Below, in pieces: positions 37,289 through 43,529 of a stretch of 43,529 nt of DNA (its first letter is position 1; the number at the start of each line of letters is the position of its first letter). A model generated the notes under the pieces. The model saw only the letters and a program-made list of their open reading frames with translations. It was not told where the DNA came from and made no database searches. Origin of the DNA: Clostridiales bacterium (GTDB taxonomy: Bacteria > Bacillota > Clostridia > Oscillospirales > Oscillospiraceae). The stretch is taken from assembly GCA_014799475.1 (NCBI GenBank), contig JAAVHX010000041.1:1-43529 (forward strand), given 5' to 3'. The position numbers and the translations under genes are program-made.

Positions 37289-38233
37289 TCATCGTTCCCA
37301 AAGACGGCACACCCGCCAGAAGGGGTGCCAGGCGGAGCCGCCGTCCTCCTGCCGATACCGGGGCTCATAGACATACAGTACGCGGTCGTCTCCGGGGACG
37401 GCGTAGACCTTCCGTCCCTCCAGCGGCTTAGCATAGTCGTCCGACCGGCGGTTGCTCTCCAGATCCCCTGCCGGGATGGAATCGACTCCCACATAATGGA
37501 GGTGCCCGATGAGCTCACACCCCTCAGGCAGCGCTTTCAGCACCGGCGAGGCGTTGCTGTAATAGCTGAAGCGGTACGTTCGCCCCTGCCAGCTCAGCAG
37601 CTCGTTGTCCCCCAGCGCGTCCGACGCAAAGCGGATATAAGAGCCCTCCTCGGGAAACCAGTCTGTGTGCATGAGGACGTACACCACGGCGGGGTGCTCC
37701 TCGCTGACAAATACCGTGCCGCTGGCCTCGAACCCGGCCTGGAGCTGCAGCTCCTCCGTAGGCTCTTCCAGGGTCACGCCGCTGATGGTTCCGTACTCGT
37801 GGAAGCCCTCCGGCAGATAGGTGGCACCGCCGCCCATGGAGCTGTAGGAGCCGCTTTCATCCAAAAACACGTGCACGGATAGCCCGGTCCATTCATACAG
37901 GGTATCCCCCACCCGCAGCACGGGAGTGATCCCCTTGGGCAGCATATCGCAGCCGGGACCGGGATCGTTTGCGTCCGGCGGCCGGACGGTGACAGGATCG
38001 GTTACCGCCGGAGCATCGAACACAGGCGGCAGGGTTCTGTCAGTCAGCCCCATCCAGCGCCATATCGCCGCGCCAGCCAGCATAATGAGGCACAGGCCGG
38101 CCACCAGCTCCCACTGCCACTCGGGCACTTTTTTACGTGTTTTAACTTGAGCTGTTCCCGCCTCCTCAATCAGGTCGTCCCCCACGCCGGTGACGCCGGT
38201 GAACAGCTTCACAGCCCCTTCCTCGTTCTTCAT
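37289..38233 (-). CDS. Membrane partner of the ECF sigma factor (probable anti-sigma or sensor)
   Basis: A 314-residue protein with a cytoplasmic N-terminus (about 1-40), one helix (about 42-62, WELVAGLCLIMLAGAAIWRW) and an extracellular domain of about 250 residues with no domain known to me (GGGATYLPEGFHEYGTISGV, YIRFASDALGDNELLSWQGR, YKRPLEGRK-like end). Its ATG overlaps the sigma gene stop by 4 nt, so the two are made together. That arrangement, one-helix protein coupled to an ECF sigma factor, is typical of anti-sigma factors. No HXXXCXXC zinc motif is seen in the N-terminus, so assignment as an anti-sigma factor is inference from context. Confidence 0.7.
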   Translation of the reverse strand: MKNEEGAVKLFTGVTGVGDDLIEEAGTAQVKTRKKVPEWQWELVAGLCLIMLAGAAIWRWMGLTDRTLPPVFDAPAVTDPVTVRPPDANDPGPGCDMLPKGITPVLRVGDTLYEWTGLSVHVFLDESGSYSSMGGGATYLPEGFHEYGTISGVTLEEPTEELQLQAGFEASGTVFVSEEHPAVVYVLMHTDWFPEEGSYIRFASDALGDNELLSWQGRTYRFSYYSNASPVLKALPEGCELIGHLHYVGVDSIPAGDLESNRRSDDYAKPLEGRKVYAVPGDDRVLYVYEPRYRQEDGGSAWHPFWRVCRLWER

Positions 38234-38787
38234 AGGGTGAAGCCCCCCTTTTCCAATGCGTGTTTCAGGCTTTGACGCAGGCGGAACATCTTCTGCGCCA
38301 GCCGGTTGGGGGAGACGCCCCGCTCCGCCGCCAGCTCCCGCAGCTCCACGCCGTACCAGTACCGCCGGATGAACAGCACGCGGTCTGCCCGGGACAGCTC
38401 TCTCAGCCAGCCGTCGATGGCGGCGGACAGCGCCTGATCCTCCAGCTCCCGCTCCACCGTGGCCGGGGCGGGGACGCAGTCCTCCAGCTCGCTCAAAAGC
38501 GCGGTCATGCCGGTATACCGCTTCTGGGCGCGGTTTTTGCTCCACAGGTTCAGCGCCAGGTTGCGGGTCACCCGGCCCAGCCAAGCCCCCAGCCTGTCGG
38601 GACGCTGGGGCGGGATGGCGTTCCACGCCTGATGGAGGGCGTCGTTGACGCACTCCTCCGCGTCCTCGTCCACGCCCAGGATGTTCCTGGCCACGCCCCG
38701 GCACAGCGCGCCGTATTTTCGCTCTGTCTCCCCGATGGCGGCCTCGTCCCGCCGCCAGTACAGCTCCACGATCTGGCTGTCCTCCAT
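38230..38787 (-). CDS. ECF-type RNA polymerase sigma factor
   Basis: A 185-residue sigma-70 family protein. Region 2 (about 15-85) includes YGALCRGVARNILGVDEDAE, ECVNDALHQAWNAIPPQRPD and LGAWLGRVTRNLALNLWS, with the DAEECVNDA -10-recognition helix. Region 4 (about 125-175) includes LSRADRVLFIRRYWYGVELR and ELAAERGVSPNRLAQKMFRL. The ATG at 38787 follows AAGGGGGG. Promoter at 38867-38895 is sigma-A-like, so no autoregulatory ECF promoter is evident there. Confidence 0.92.
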   Translation of the reverse strand: MEDSQIVELYWRRDEAAIGETERKYGALCRGVARNILGVDEDAEECVNDALHQAWNAIPPQRPDRLGAWLGRVTRNLALNLWSKNRAQKRYTGMTALLSELEDCVPAPATVERELEDQALSAAIDGWLRELSRADRVLFIRRYWYGVELRELAAERGVSPNRLAQKMFRLRQSLKHALEKGGFTL

Positions 38788-38866
38788 CCCCGTTCCCCCC
38801 TTTGAGTTTACTTGTGAAGGCCCTCATAAAATAAGACAGGATTTCAGGCCCGACATTACGCCTTCC

Positions 38867-38895
38867 AGAATAAAATAATGCCGCGGCCCTGTCAA
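38867..38895 (-). promoter_or_regulatory. Promoter of the ECF sigma operon
   Basis: TTGACA (38895-38890), a 17-bp spacer and TATTCT (38872-38867) on the minus strand. Confidence 0.8.
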
Positions 38896-38923
38896 GCGGA
38901 CGGCGGCGGGCCCCTTGGGGCGC

Positions 38924-38950
38924 AAAGAAAGCGCGGCCGGGAGGCCGCGC
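38924..38950 (-). terminator. Terminator of the RpiR-family gene
   Basis: GCGCGGCC-tccc-GGCCGCGC followed by TTTCTTTG on the minus strand. Confidence 0.8.
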
Positions 38951-38966
38951 GATCCGGGCGGATGAT

Positions 38967-39812
38967 TCAAGCCATCCCCAGCGCGGATACCGCGCCGGCC
39001 TTGGGCGGCGGTCCCAAGGCTTGCACGCTGTTGGCGTAGGCGGTGAACAGGATGTCGATGACGTTGAGCTGGGAGATGTGGGTGGCCATGGCGCCGCTGT
39101 GGGCGGTGGACGCGGTGTCGGGAGTATACAGGCAGTGGTCGGACAGCTCCGCCACCGGGGACCCCACCCGCCGGGTGATGGCGATGATGGGCGCCCGGCT
39201 CTCCCGGAGGGCCTTGACGCACTCCACCACCTCCGCCGTCTCCCCGGAGTAGGACAGCACGATGGCCAGATCGTCCTGAGAGGCGTTTTTAGCCTGGAGC
39301 AGCTGGGCGTGCCAGTCGTCGTTCACTACACAGGGCTTGTTCAGCCGGAGGAACCGCAGGTTCAGATCTCGGGCGGCGCACAGCGACGCCCCCAGCCCAA
39401 ACAGAAGCACTGTCCGAGCGTCCCGCAGCAGCTCCACGCAGGACTGGAGCGTGCCGATGTCGATCAGGCTTTTGGTGTTCTCCAGGGACATGATGTTCTG
39501 GTAAGTGATCTTGTCCACGATCTCCTCCAGGCTGTCGGAACGGGTGATCTCCCTGCGCTCCTGGGCCTGATCCAGGCGGCGCACCGCCACCTCGCAGGTC
39601 ACGGCCTGGCGGAAGTCCTTGTAACCCTTGAAGCCGATGCGCTGGCACATCCTGATAATGGTGGACGGGGAGGTAAAGGTTTTTTCCGCCAATTGGTGGA
39701 TGCTCAGCCCCATGGCCTCCATCTGATGGCCCAGCAGATAGTCCGCGACAGCCCGTTCTGTGGCGCTCATGGAGTCCCGGGTCTCTCTCAGCCTTGGCAG
39801 CGCGCTTCTCAT
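38967..39812 (-). CDS. MurR/RpiR family transcriptional regulator
   Basis: A 281-residue regulator. The HTH_6 domain (about 1-77) contains LSIHQLAEKTFTSPSTIIRM, then CQRIGFKGYKDFRQAV. The SIS domain (about 120-260) contains VLLFGLGASLCAARDLNLRF and LSYSGETAEVVECVKALRES, which bind a phosphosugar. The ATG at 39812 follows AGGAG. No sugar-catabolic gene is adjacent, so the target is not evident; sugar phosphate sensing is inferred from the family. The promoter is unusually far upstream (40042-40070). Confidence 0.9.
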   Translation of the reverse strand: MRSALPRLRETRDSMSATERAVADYLLGHQMEAMGLSIHQLAEKTFTSPSTIIRMCQRIGFKGYKDFRQAVTCEVAVRRLDQAQERREITRSDSLEEIVDKITYQNIMSLENTKSLIDIGTLQSCVELLRDARTVLLFGLGASLCAARDLNLRFLRLNKPCVVNDDWHAQLLQAKNASQDDLAIVLSYSGETAEVVECVKALRESRAPIIAITRRVGSPVAELSDHCLYTPDTASTAHSGAMATHISQLNVIDILFTAYANSVQALGPPPKAGAVSALGMA

Positions 39813-40041
39813 GCTCTCTCTCCTCTCAGCCCCGCGCCCGAACACCCGGGCGTGCACCGGTTTGCCGCGGACCCGCAGACCGGGAGGGCGTCCCCCTCCG
39901 CTCTGTCAGCCGTCCCTGAAAAAGCAAACGTCCCCGCCGCCGTGCTCTCCGGCCTGGGCAGCGCTCCGCCGCCATATCGGGTCGTACACGTGGCTTGGAC
40001 GTTCATTACAATAAGGAAAAGCCTTTTTCTCCTCTACTCTG
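39813..40041 (-). other. 229-nt leader of the RpiR-family gene
   Basis: Between the promoter (40042-40070) and the RpiR ATG. A 65-codon open frame (40006-39809, starting MNVQATCTTRYGGGALPRPE) ends with TGA overlapping the RpiR ATG (ATGA), which would permit coupling. It has no good ribosome site and an unlikely composition, so it may be only leader RNA. No other gene is seen here. Confidence 0.4.
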
Positions 40042-40070
40042 AGTATACCCCCAAATATTTCTTGTGTCAA
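40042..40070 (-). promoter_or_regulatory. Consensus promoter for the RpiR-family gene
   Basis: TTGACA (40070-40065), a 17-bp spacer and TATACT (40047-40042) on the minus strand. Confidence 0.8.
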
Positions 40071-40183
40071 GATAATTTCCAAAAATTTCTTTCTTTTCCA
40101 GTTGATCCGGCAGGATGTGCCCGCGCTGCTTAAGGGTTTTCGGCTCCCGCGTCCAGCCTTTGTCCTGATTCTTCAATCCCCCG

Positions 40184-40212
40184 TTGCGTTCAAATTGGAA
40201 TGGTGATATAAT
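40184..40212 (+). promoter_or_regulatory. Promoter of trkA-trkH
   Basis: TTGCGT (40184-40189), a 17-bp spacer and TATAAT (40207-40212). Confidence 0.75.
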
Positions 40213-40263
40213 GTGTCCGCTTTTATCCATCAAAACCCGATCAAGGAAATGGGATGATTTGAT

Positions 40264-41634
40264 TTGACCATTATCATCGCGGGCGGCGGCAAGGTGGGCT
40301 CCACCCTGGCCGAGCACCTGGCGGGCGAGGGCCACAGCGTCACCATCGTGGACGTGTCGGACAGCACCCTCAGCCGCCTGTCCAACCAGCTGGATGTCAT
40401 GTGCCTGAAGGGCAACTGCGTCTCCCGGGAGGTGCTGCTGGAGGCCGGGGCCAAGGATACCGACGTGCTCATCGCCGCCACCGGCTCCGACGAGATCAAC
40501 CTGCTGTGCTGCCACTGCGCCAAGCGCCTCGGCGTGGCCAACACCGTGGCCCGCGTGCGGGGCGCGGAGTACGTCAACGATCTGGACACGCTGAAGGGCG
40601 ACCTGGGCATCACCATGCTCATCAACCCCGAGCTCACCGCCGCCGTTGAGATCTCCCGGCTGCTGCGCTTCCCCAGCGCCGCCAACATCGACTCCTTCGC
40701 CCGGGGGCGGGTGGAGCTGATGTCCTTTACCGTGCAGGAGGGGGACTTCCTGGTGGGCCGGTCGCTGGCCTCGCTGTCGTCCAAGATCCAGGGCCTGCCT
40801 ATGCTGCTGTGCGCCGTGGAGCGGGGGGACGAGGTGTTCATCCCCAACGGCGCCTCTGTGCTGGCCCAGGGGGACCGGGTGTCCGTGGCGGGCACCCCCA
40901 ACGGCATCCATCAGTTTTTCAAGCTGCTGGGCCGCCAGACCCACCGTATCCGCAACGTGTTCATCATCGGCGGCGGGCGCATCGCCTTTTACCTGCTGGT
41001 TCAGCTGGAGCGGCTGGGCATGAGCTGCAAGGTGGTGGAGCGCAGCGACAAGCGCTGCCGGGAGCTGGCGGAGGAGTTCCCCCACTCCCTCATCATCCAC
41101 GGCGACGGCACCGACCCCGAGCTGCTCACCGAGGAGCGCATGGCCGCCAGCGACGCGTTCATCGCCCTTACCGACCGGGACGAGGACAACCTGATCATTT
41201 CCCTCTACGCCCATCAGGCGGGAGTATCTAAGGTGGTGGCCAAGTCCAGCCGCCAGAATTACACCGCCATCGCCCGCTCCGCCGGGGTGGAGTCGGTGGT
41301 GTCCCCCAAGCAGGCCACGGCGGGGCTGATCCTGCGCTTCATCCGGGGCCTGCAAAACTCCAAGGGCACGGTGATGAACGCCCTGTACCGCATCGCCGGG
41401 GGCAAGGCGGAGGCCATGGAGTTCCTGGCCAGCTCCGCCACCCGGAACCTGAAGGTGCCGCTGAAGGAGCTGAAGCTGCGCCCGGGCGTGCTGATCGCCG
41501 TCATCGTCCGGGGGAAGAAGGTCATCATCCCCGAGGGCTCCACCTGCCTGGAGGAGGGGGACGACGTCATTGTCATTGCCCGGGACAGCGGCATCCTGGA
41601 TCTGAACGACATCTATGAGGGCGCCGGCCTATGA
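40264..41634 (+). CDS. trkA: Trk system potassium uptake protein TrkA
   Basis: A 456-residue cytoplasmic protein with two tandem RCK units. The first Rossmann motif is TIIIAGGGKVGSTLAEHLAG, the second is VFIIGGGRIAFYLLVQLERL (around residue 230-250), each followed by a TrkA-C domain. This is the double form seen with TrkH. Start is TTG at 40264; no ATG fits, and GGGATG upstream may serve as ribosome site. Overlaps trkH by 4 nt. Regulates the TrkH channel in response to nucleotides. Confidence 0.94.
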   Translation: MTIIIAGGGKVGSTLAEHLAGEGHSVTIVDVSDSTLSRLSNQLDVMCLKGNCVSREVLLEAGAKDTDVLIAATGSDEINLLCCHCAKRLGVANTVARVRGAEYVNDLDTLKGDLGITMLINPELTAAVEISRLLRFPSAANIDSFARGRVELMSFTVQEGDFLVGRSLASLSSKIQGLPMLLCAVERGDEVFIPNGASVLAQGDRVSVAGTPNGIHQFFKLLGRQTHRIRNVFIIGGGRIAFYLLVQLERLGMSCKVVERSDKRCRELAEEFPHSLIIHGDGTDPELLTEERMAASDAFIALTDRDEDNLIISLYAHQAGVSKVVAKSSRQNYTAIARSAGVESVVSPKQATAGLILRFIRGLQNSKGTVMNALYRIAGGKAEAMEFLASSATRNLKVPLKELKLRPGVLIAVIVRGKKVIIPEGSTCLEEGDDVIVIARDSGILDLNDIYEGAGL

Positions 41635-43070
41635 ACTTTAAATTGGTGCTGCGCATCACCGGCTTTACCCTGTTCATCGAGGCCGCGGCCATGCTCATCC
41701 CCATGGGGGTGGCCTTGCTCTACGGGGAGAGCCCGGTCCCCTTCCTGTGCGCCATTTTGCTCATCCTGGCGGCGGCCTCGGTGCCGGTGTTCCTGTTCAA
41801 GCCAAAGACGGACTTCTTCGCCCGGGAGGGCTTCTTCACCGTGGGCCTGATCTGGGTGCTGTTCGGGGTGTTTGGGGCGATGCCCCTCTGGTTCTCCGGG
41901 CAGTTTGGGTCGTACATCGACTGCCTGTTTGAGACCATCTCCGGCTTTACCACCACCGGGGCCACCGTCCTCACCGCCATTGAGGGACTGCCCATGGGGC
42001 TGCTGTTCTGGCGGTCCTTCACCCACTGGCTGGGGGGCATGGGGGTGCTGATCCTCACCGCCGCCCTGCTGCCCTTCCTGGGCATCAGCTCCAACTTCCT
42101 CATCCGGGCGGAGAGTCCCGGCCCGGTGAAGAGCAAGCTGGTGCCCCGGGCGTCCCAGTCGTCCAAGATTTTGTACACCATTTACCTGGCCCTCACTGTA
42201 TTGCAAGCACTGTGCCTGCGCCTGGCGGGGATGAACTGGTACGACTCCGTCACCCACGCCATGTCCACCGCCGGCACCGGCGGCTTCTCCCGCATGAACA
42301 CCTCGGTGGGCGCCTTCGGCAGCCCGGCCATTGAGATCATCATCACGGTGTTCATGCTGCTGTTCTCCGTCAACTTCGCCGTCTATTTCCTCATCCTCAC
42401 CGGGAAGGCGAAGCAGGCCCTGAAGAGCGACGAGCTGCGGTTTTTCCTCATCATGGTGGCGGTGTCCACCGCCGCCATCGCCTGGAACCTCCGGGACGTT
42501 TACGCCGGCATTGGGGACCGTGTGCGGTACGCCGCCTTTCAGGTGGCCTCCGTCGTGTCCACCACCGGCTTCTCCTCCACCAACTATGAGCTGTGGCCGG
42601 AGTTTTCCAAGGTCCTTCTGGTGGTGCTCACCTTCATCGGGGCGTGCGCCGGCTCCACCGGCGGCGGCATCAAGTGCAGCCGCATCCTCATCCTCATCCG
42701 CTCCGCCGGCCGGGAGGTGCGCTCCATTATCCATCCCAGGGCGGTATCGGTGGTCCGGCTGGACGGCGCGCCCCTATCGGAGAGTACCCTGCACACCACC
42801 CAGTGCTACTTCATCATCAACCTGTTCTTGGTGTTCGGCATGGCGGTGGTGGTGGGGCTGGACAACTTCTCCTTCACCACCACCCTCACCGCCGTCATCA
42901 CCTGCGTCAGCAACGTGGGCCCCGGCCTGGACATGGTAGGGCCCATGGGCAATTTCTCCGCCTTTTCGGTGCTGAGCAAGCTGGTGCTGTCCTTCGCCAT
43001 GATCCTGGGGCGGCTGGAGATGTACCCCATCCTGGTGCTGTTCAGCCGCAGCGCCTGGAAGCGTTCGTAA
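41631..43070 (+). CDS. trkH: Trk system potassium uptake protein TrkH
   Basis: A 479-residue membrane protein with the four K+ filter loops ISGFTTTGATV, STAGTGGFSRMN, VSTTGFSSTNYE and CVSNVGPGLD. Helices such as FGAMPLWFSGQFGSYIDCLF fit the longer TrkH class. The ATG overlaps the trkA stop (ATGA). Second K+ uptake system in this window, distinct from ktrBA. Confidence 0.94.
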   Translation: MNFKLVLRITGFTLFIEAAAMLIPMGVALLYGESPVPFLCAILLILAAASVPVFLFKPKTDFFAREGFFTVGLIWVLFGVFGAMPLWFSGQFGSYIDCLFETISGFTTTGATVLTAIEGLPMGLLFWRSFTHWLGGMGVLILTAALLPFLGISSNFLIRAESPGPVKSKLVPRASQSSKILYTIYLALTVLQALCLRLAGMNWYDSVTHAMSTAGTGGFSRMNTSVGAFGSPAIEIIITVFMLLFSVNFAVYFLILTGKAKQALKSDELRFFLIMVAVSTAAIAWNLRDVYAGIGDRVRYAAFQVASVVSTTGFSSTNYELWPEFSKVLLVVLTFIGACAGSTGGGIKCSRILILIRSAGREVRSIIHPRAVSVVRLDGAPLSESTLHTTQCYFIINLFLVFGMAVVVGLDNFSFTTTLTAVITCVSNVGPGLDMVGPMGNFSAFSVLSKLVLSFAMILGRLEMYPILVLFSRSAWKRS

Positions 43071-43104
43071 GAAAAAGGGTGGTCTATCCCGCAGATGCCT
43101 GACT

Positions 43105-43143
43105 GCGTCCACTATCCCATTGGGTAGTGGACGCGATTTTTTT
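43105..43143 (+). terminator. Terminator of trkA-trkH
   Basis: GCGTCCACTA-t-CCCA / TGGG-TAGTGGACGC with one bulge, followed by GATTTTTTTG. Confidence 0.88.
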
Positions 43144-43166
43144 GCAAAGAAATTTGAAAAAGGGTG

Positions 43167-43195
43167 TTGACAAATCCGACGGTATCTGGTATGAT
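43167..43195 (+). promoter_or_regulatory. Promoter upstream of the tRNA-Ala region
   Basis: TTGACA (43167-43172), a 17-bp spacer and TATGAT (43190-43195). It is about 200 nt before the intact tRNA and would also transcribe the truncated copy. Confidence 0.8.
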
Positions 43196-43279
43196 TCTTC
43201 TTGCGCTGAGCAAGACGCCGCGGCGCGCTAAATGCAATTAAATAAAGGACTTCTCTAAAGGTTCCTTGGGAAACAATTT

Positions 43280-43301
43280 GGGGGTATAGCTCAGCTGGGA
43301 G
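43280..43301 (+). repeat. Copy of the tRNA-Ala 5' end (truncated tRNA)
   Basis: 22 nt identical to the start of the intact tRNA-Ala (acceptor 5' strand and most of the D-arm, GGGGGTATAGCTCAGC and on). The likeness then stops; what follows (GGGCACATCATCCGG and an A-rich stretch) does not fold as a tRNA. Confidence 0.8.
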
Positions 43302-43394
43302 GGCACATCATCCGGTGAGCAACACCAAAGCAAAACCTAAAAATCGCAACTTACAAATCTGAAAACCGTTGAAAATCAAGGGGTTTCAGCACAT

Positions 43395-43470
<76 letters not shown>

Positions 43471-43482
43471 TCGGGAACCGGG

Positions 43483-43519
43483 AAAGCTCGTTTTGATGAA
43501 AGTCAAAACGAGCTTTTTC
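43483..43519 (+). terminator. Terminator of tRNA-Ala
   Basis: AAAGCTCGTTTTGA / TCAAAACGAGCTTT (14 bp), loop of 6 nt, then TTCTATTT. Confidence 0.88.
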
Positions 43520-43529
43520 TATTTCCACC

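Noticed and set aside
38233-38827. Extending the membrane partner gene to a 512-residue protein
   Set aside because: The extra part is an out-of-frame reading of the sigma gene. The ATG at 38233, overlapping the sigma stop, is the natural start.

Overview
The window reads as chromosomal DNA of a GC-rich, spore-forming member of the Bacillota, most likely the Oscillospiraceae (clostridial cluster IV; Flavonifractor/Lawsonibacter-like). The grounds are a SpoIIP gene, Mini-RNase III, RqcH, KtrAB/TrkAH, an NADP-type glutamate dehydrogenase beside a malic enzyme, strong purine-rich Shine-Dalgarno sites, and consensus sigma-A promoters with 16-18 bp spacers. The genus is an inference from gene content and style. 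No phage genes, transposase or CRISPR array was seen.

Layout. 1-148: start of a MATE exporter, behind a promoter that fires straight into a terminator-like hairpin. 397-3636: the eroded remains of a sucrose/fructan locus (a GH32 tail fused to a sugar ABC permease fragment, an intact LacI regulator, two broken small genes, an intact fructokinase). 3971-9559 (minus): a peptide-regulator-like XRE/TPR protein, a secreted cysteine-rich protein, two FtsX-type permeases and an ATPase, which form a possible sensing/export system. 9703-11347: tRNA-Leu and purA, with a tandem duplication of the purA tail and terminator. 11557-13468: a TrpR-like regulator, a methyltransferase and Hsp33. 13492-16457: spoIIP, then an AbrB-type regulator driving an ABC-2 exporter. 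16599-20885: bactofilin, gdhA, malic enzyme and a membrane/zinc-ribbon protein. 21094-23860: mrnC, rqcH and a thioesterase. 23898-26957: pullulanase and a membrane-anchored alpha/beta hydrolase.

26958-28047 is an unusual non-coding stretch: a well-promoted 33-codon basic ORF, a run of stem-loops, a duplicated tRNA-Tyr 3' end, then tRNA-Tyr and tRNA-Thr. It is followed by a small zinc-ribbon / coiled-coil / sigma-like gene trio and a HAD phosphatase. 29644-33219: a lipoprotein, a GNAT acetyltransferase and an aconitase-family hydratase under a large palindrome. 33402-43070: tRNA-Arg, KtrB-KtrA, asnS, an ECF sigma factor with a membrane partner, an RpiR regulator, and a second K+ system, TrkA-TrkH. 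The window ends with a tRNA-Ala preceded by a 22-nt copy of its own 5' end.

Functionally the window is mostly core metabolism, stress and proteostasis genes in short operons bounded by clear intrinsic terminators. The accessory signals worth following are the 3.9-9.6 kb regulator/peptide/ABC cluster, the hairpin repeat family lying 3' of three tRNA loci, the 33-codon ORF, and several palindromes that overlap promoter -10 boxes.
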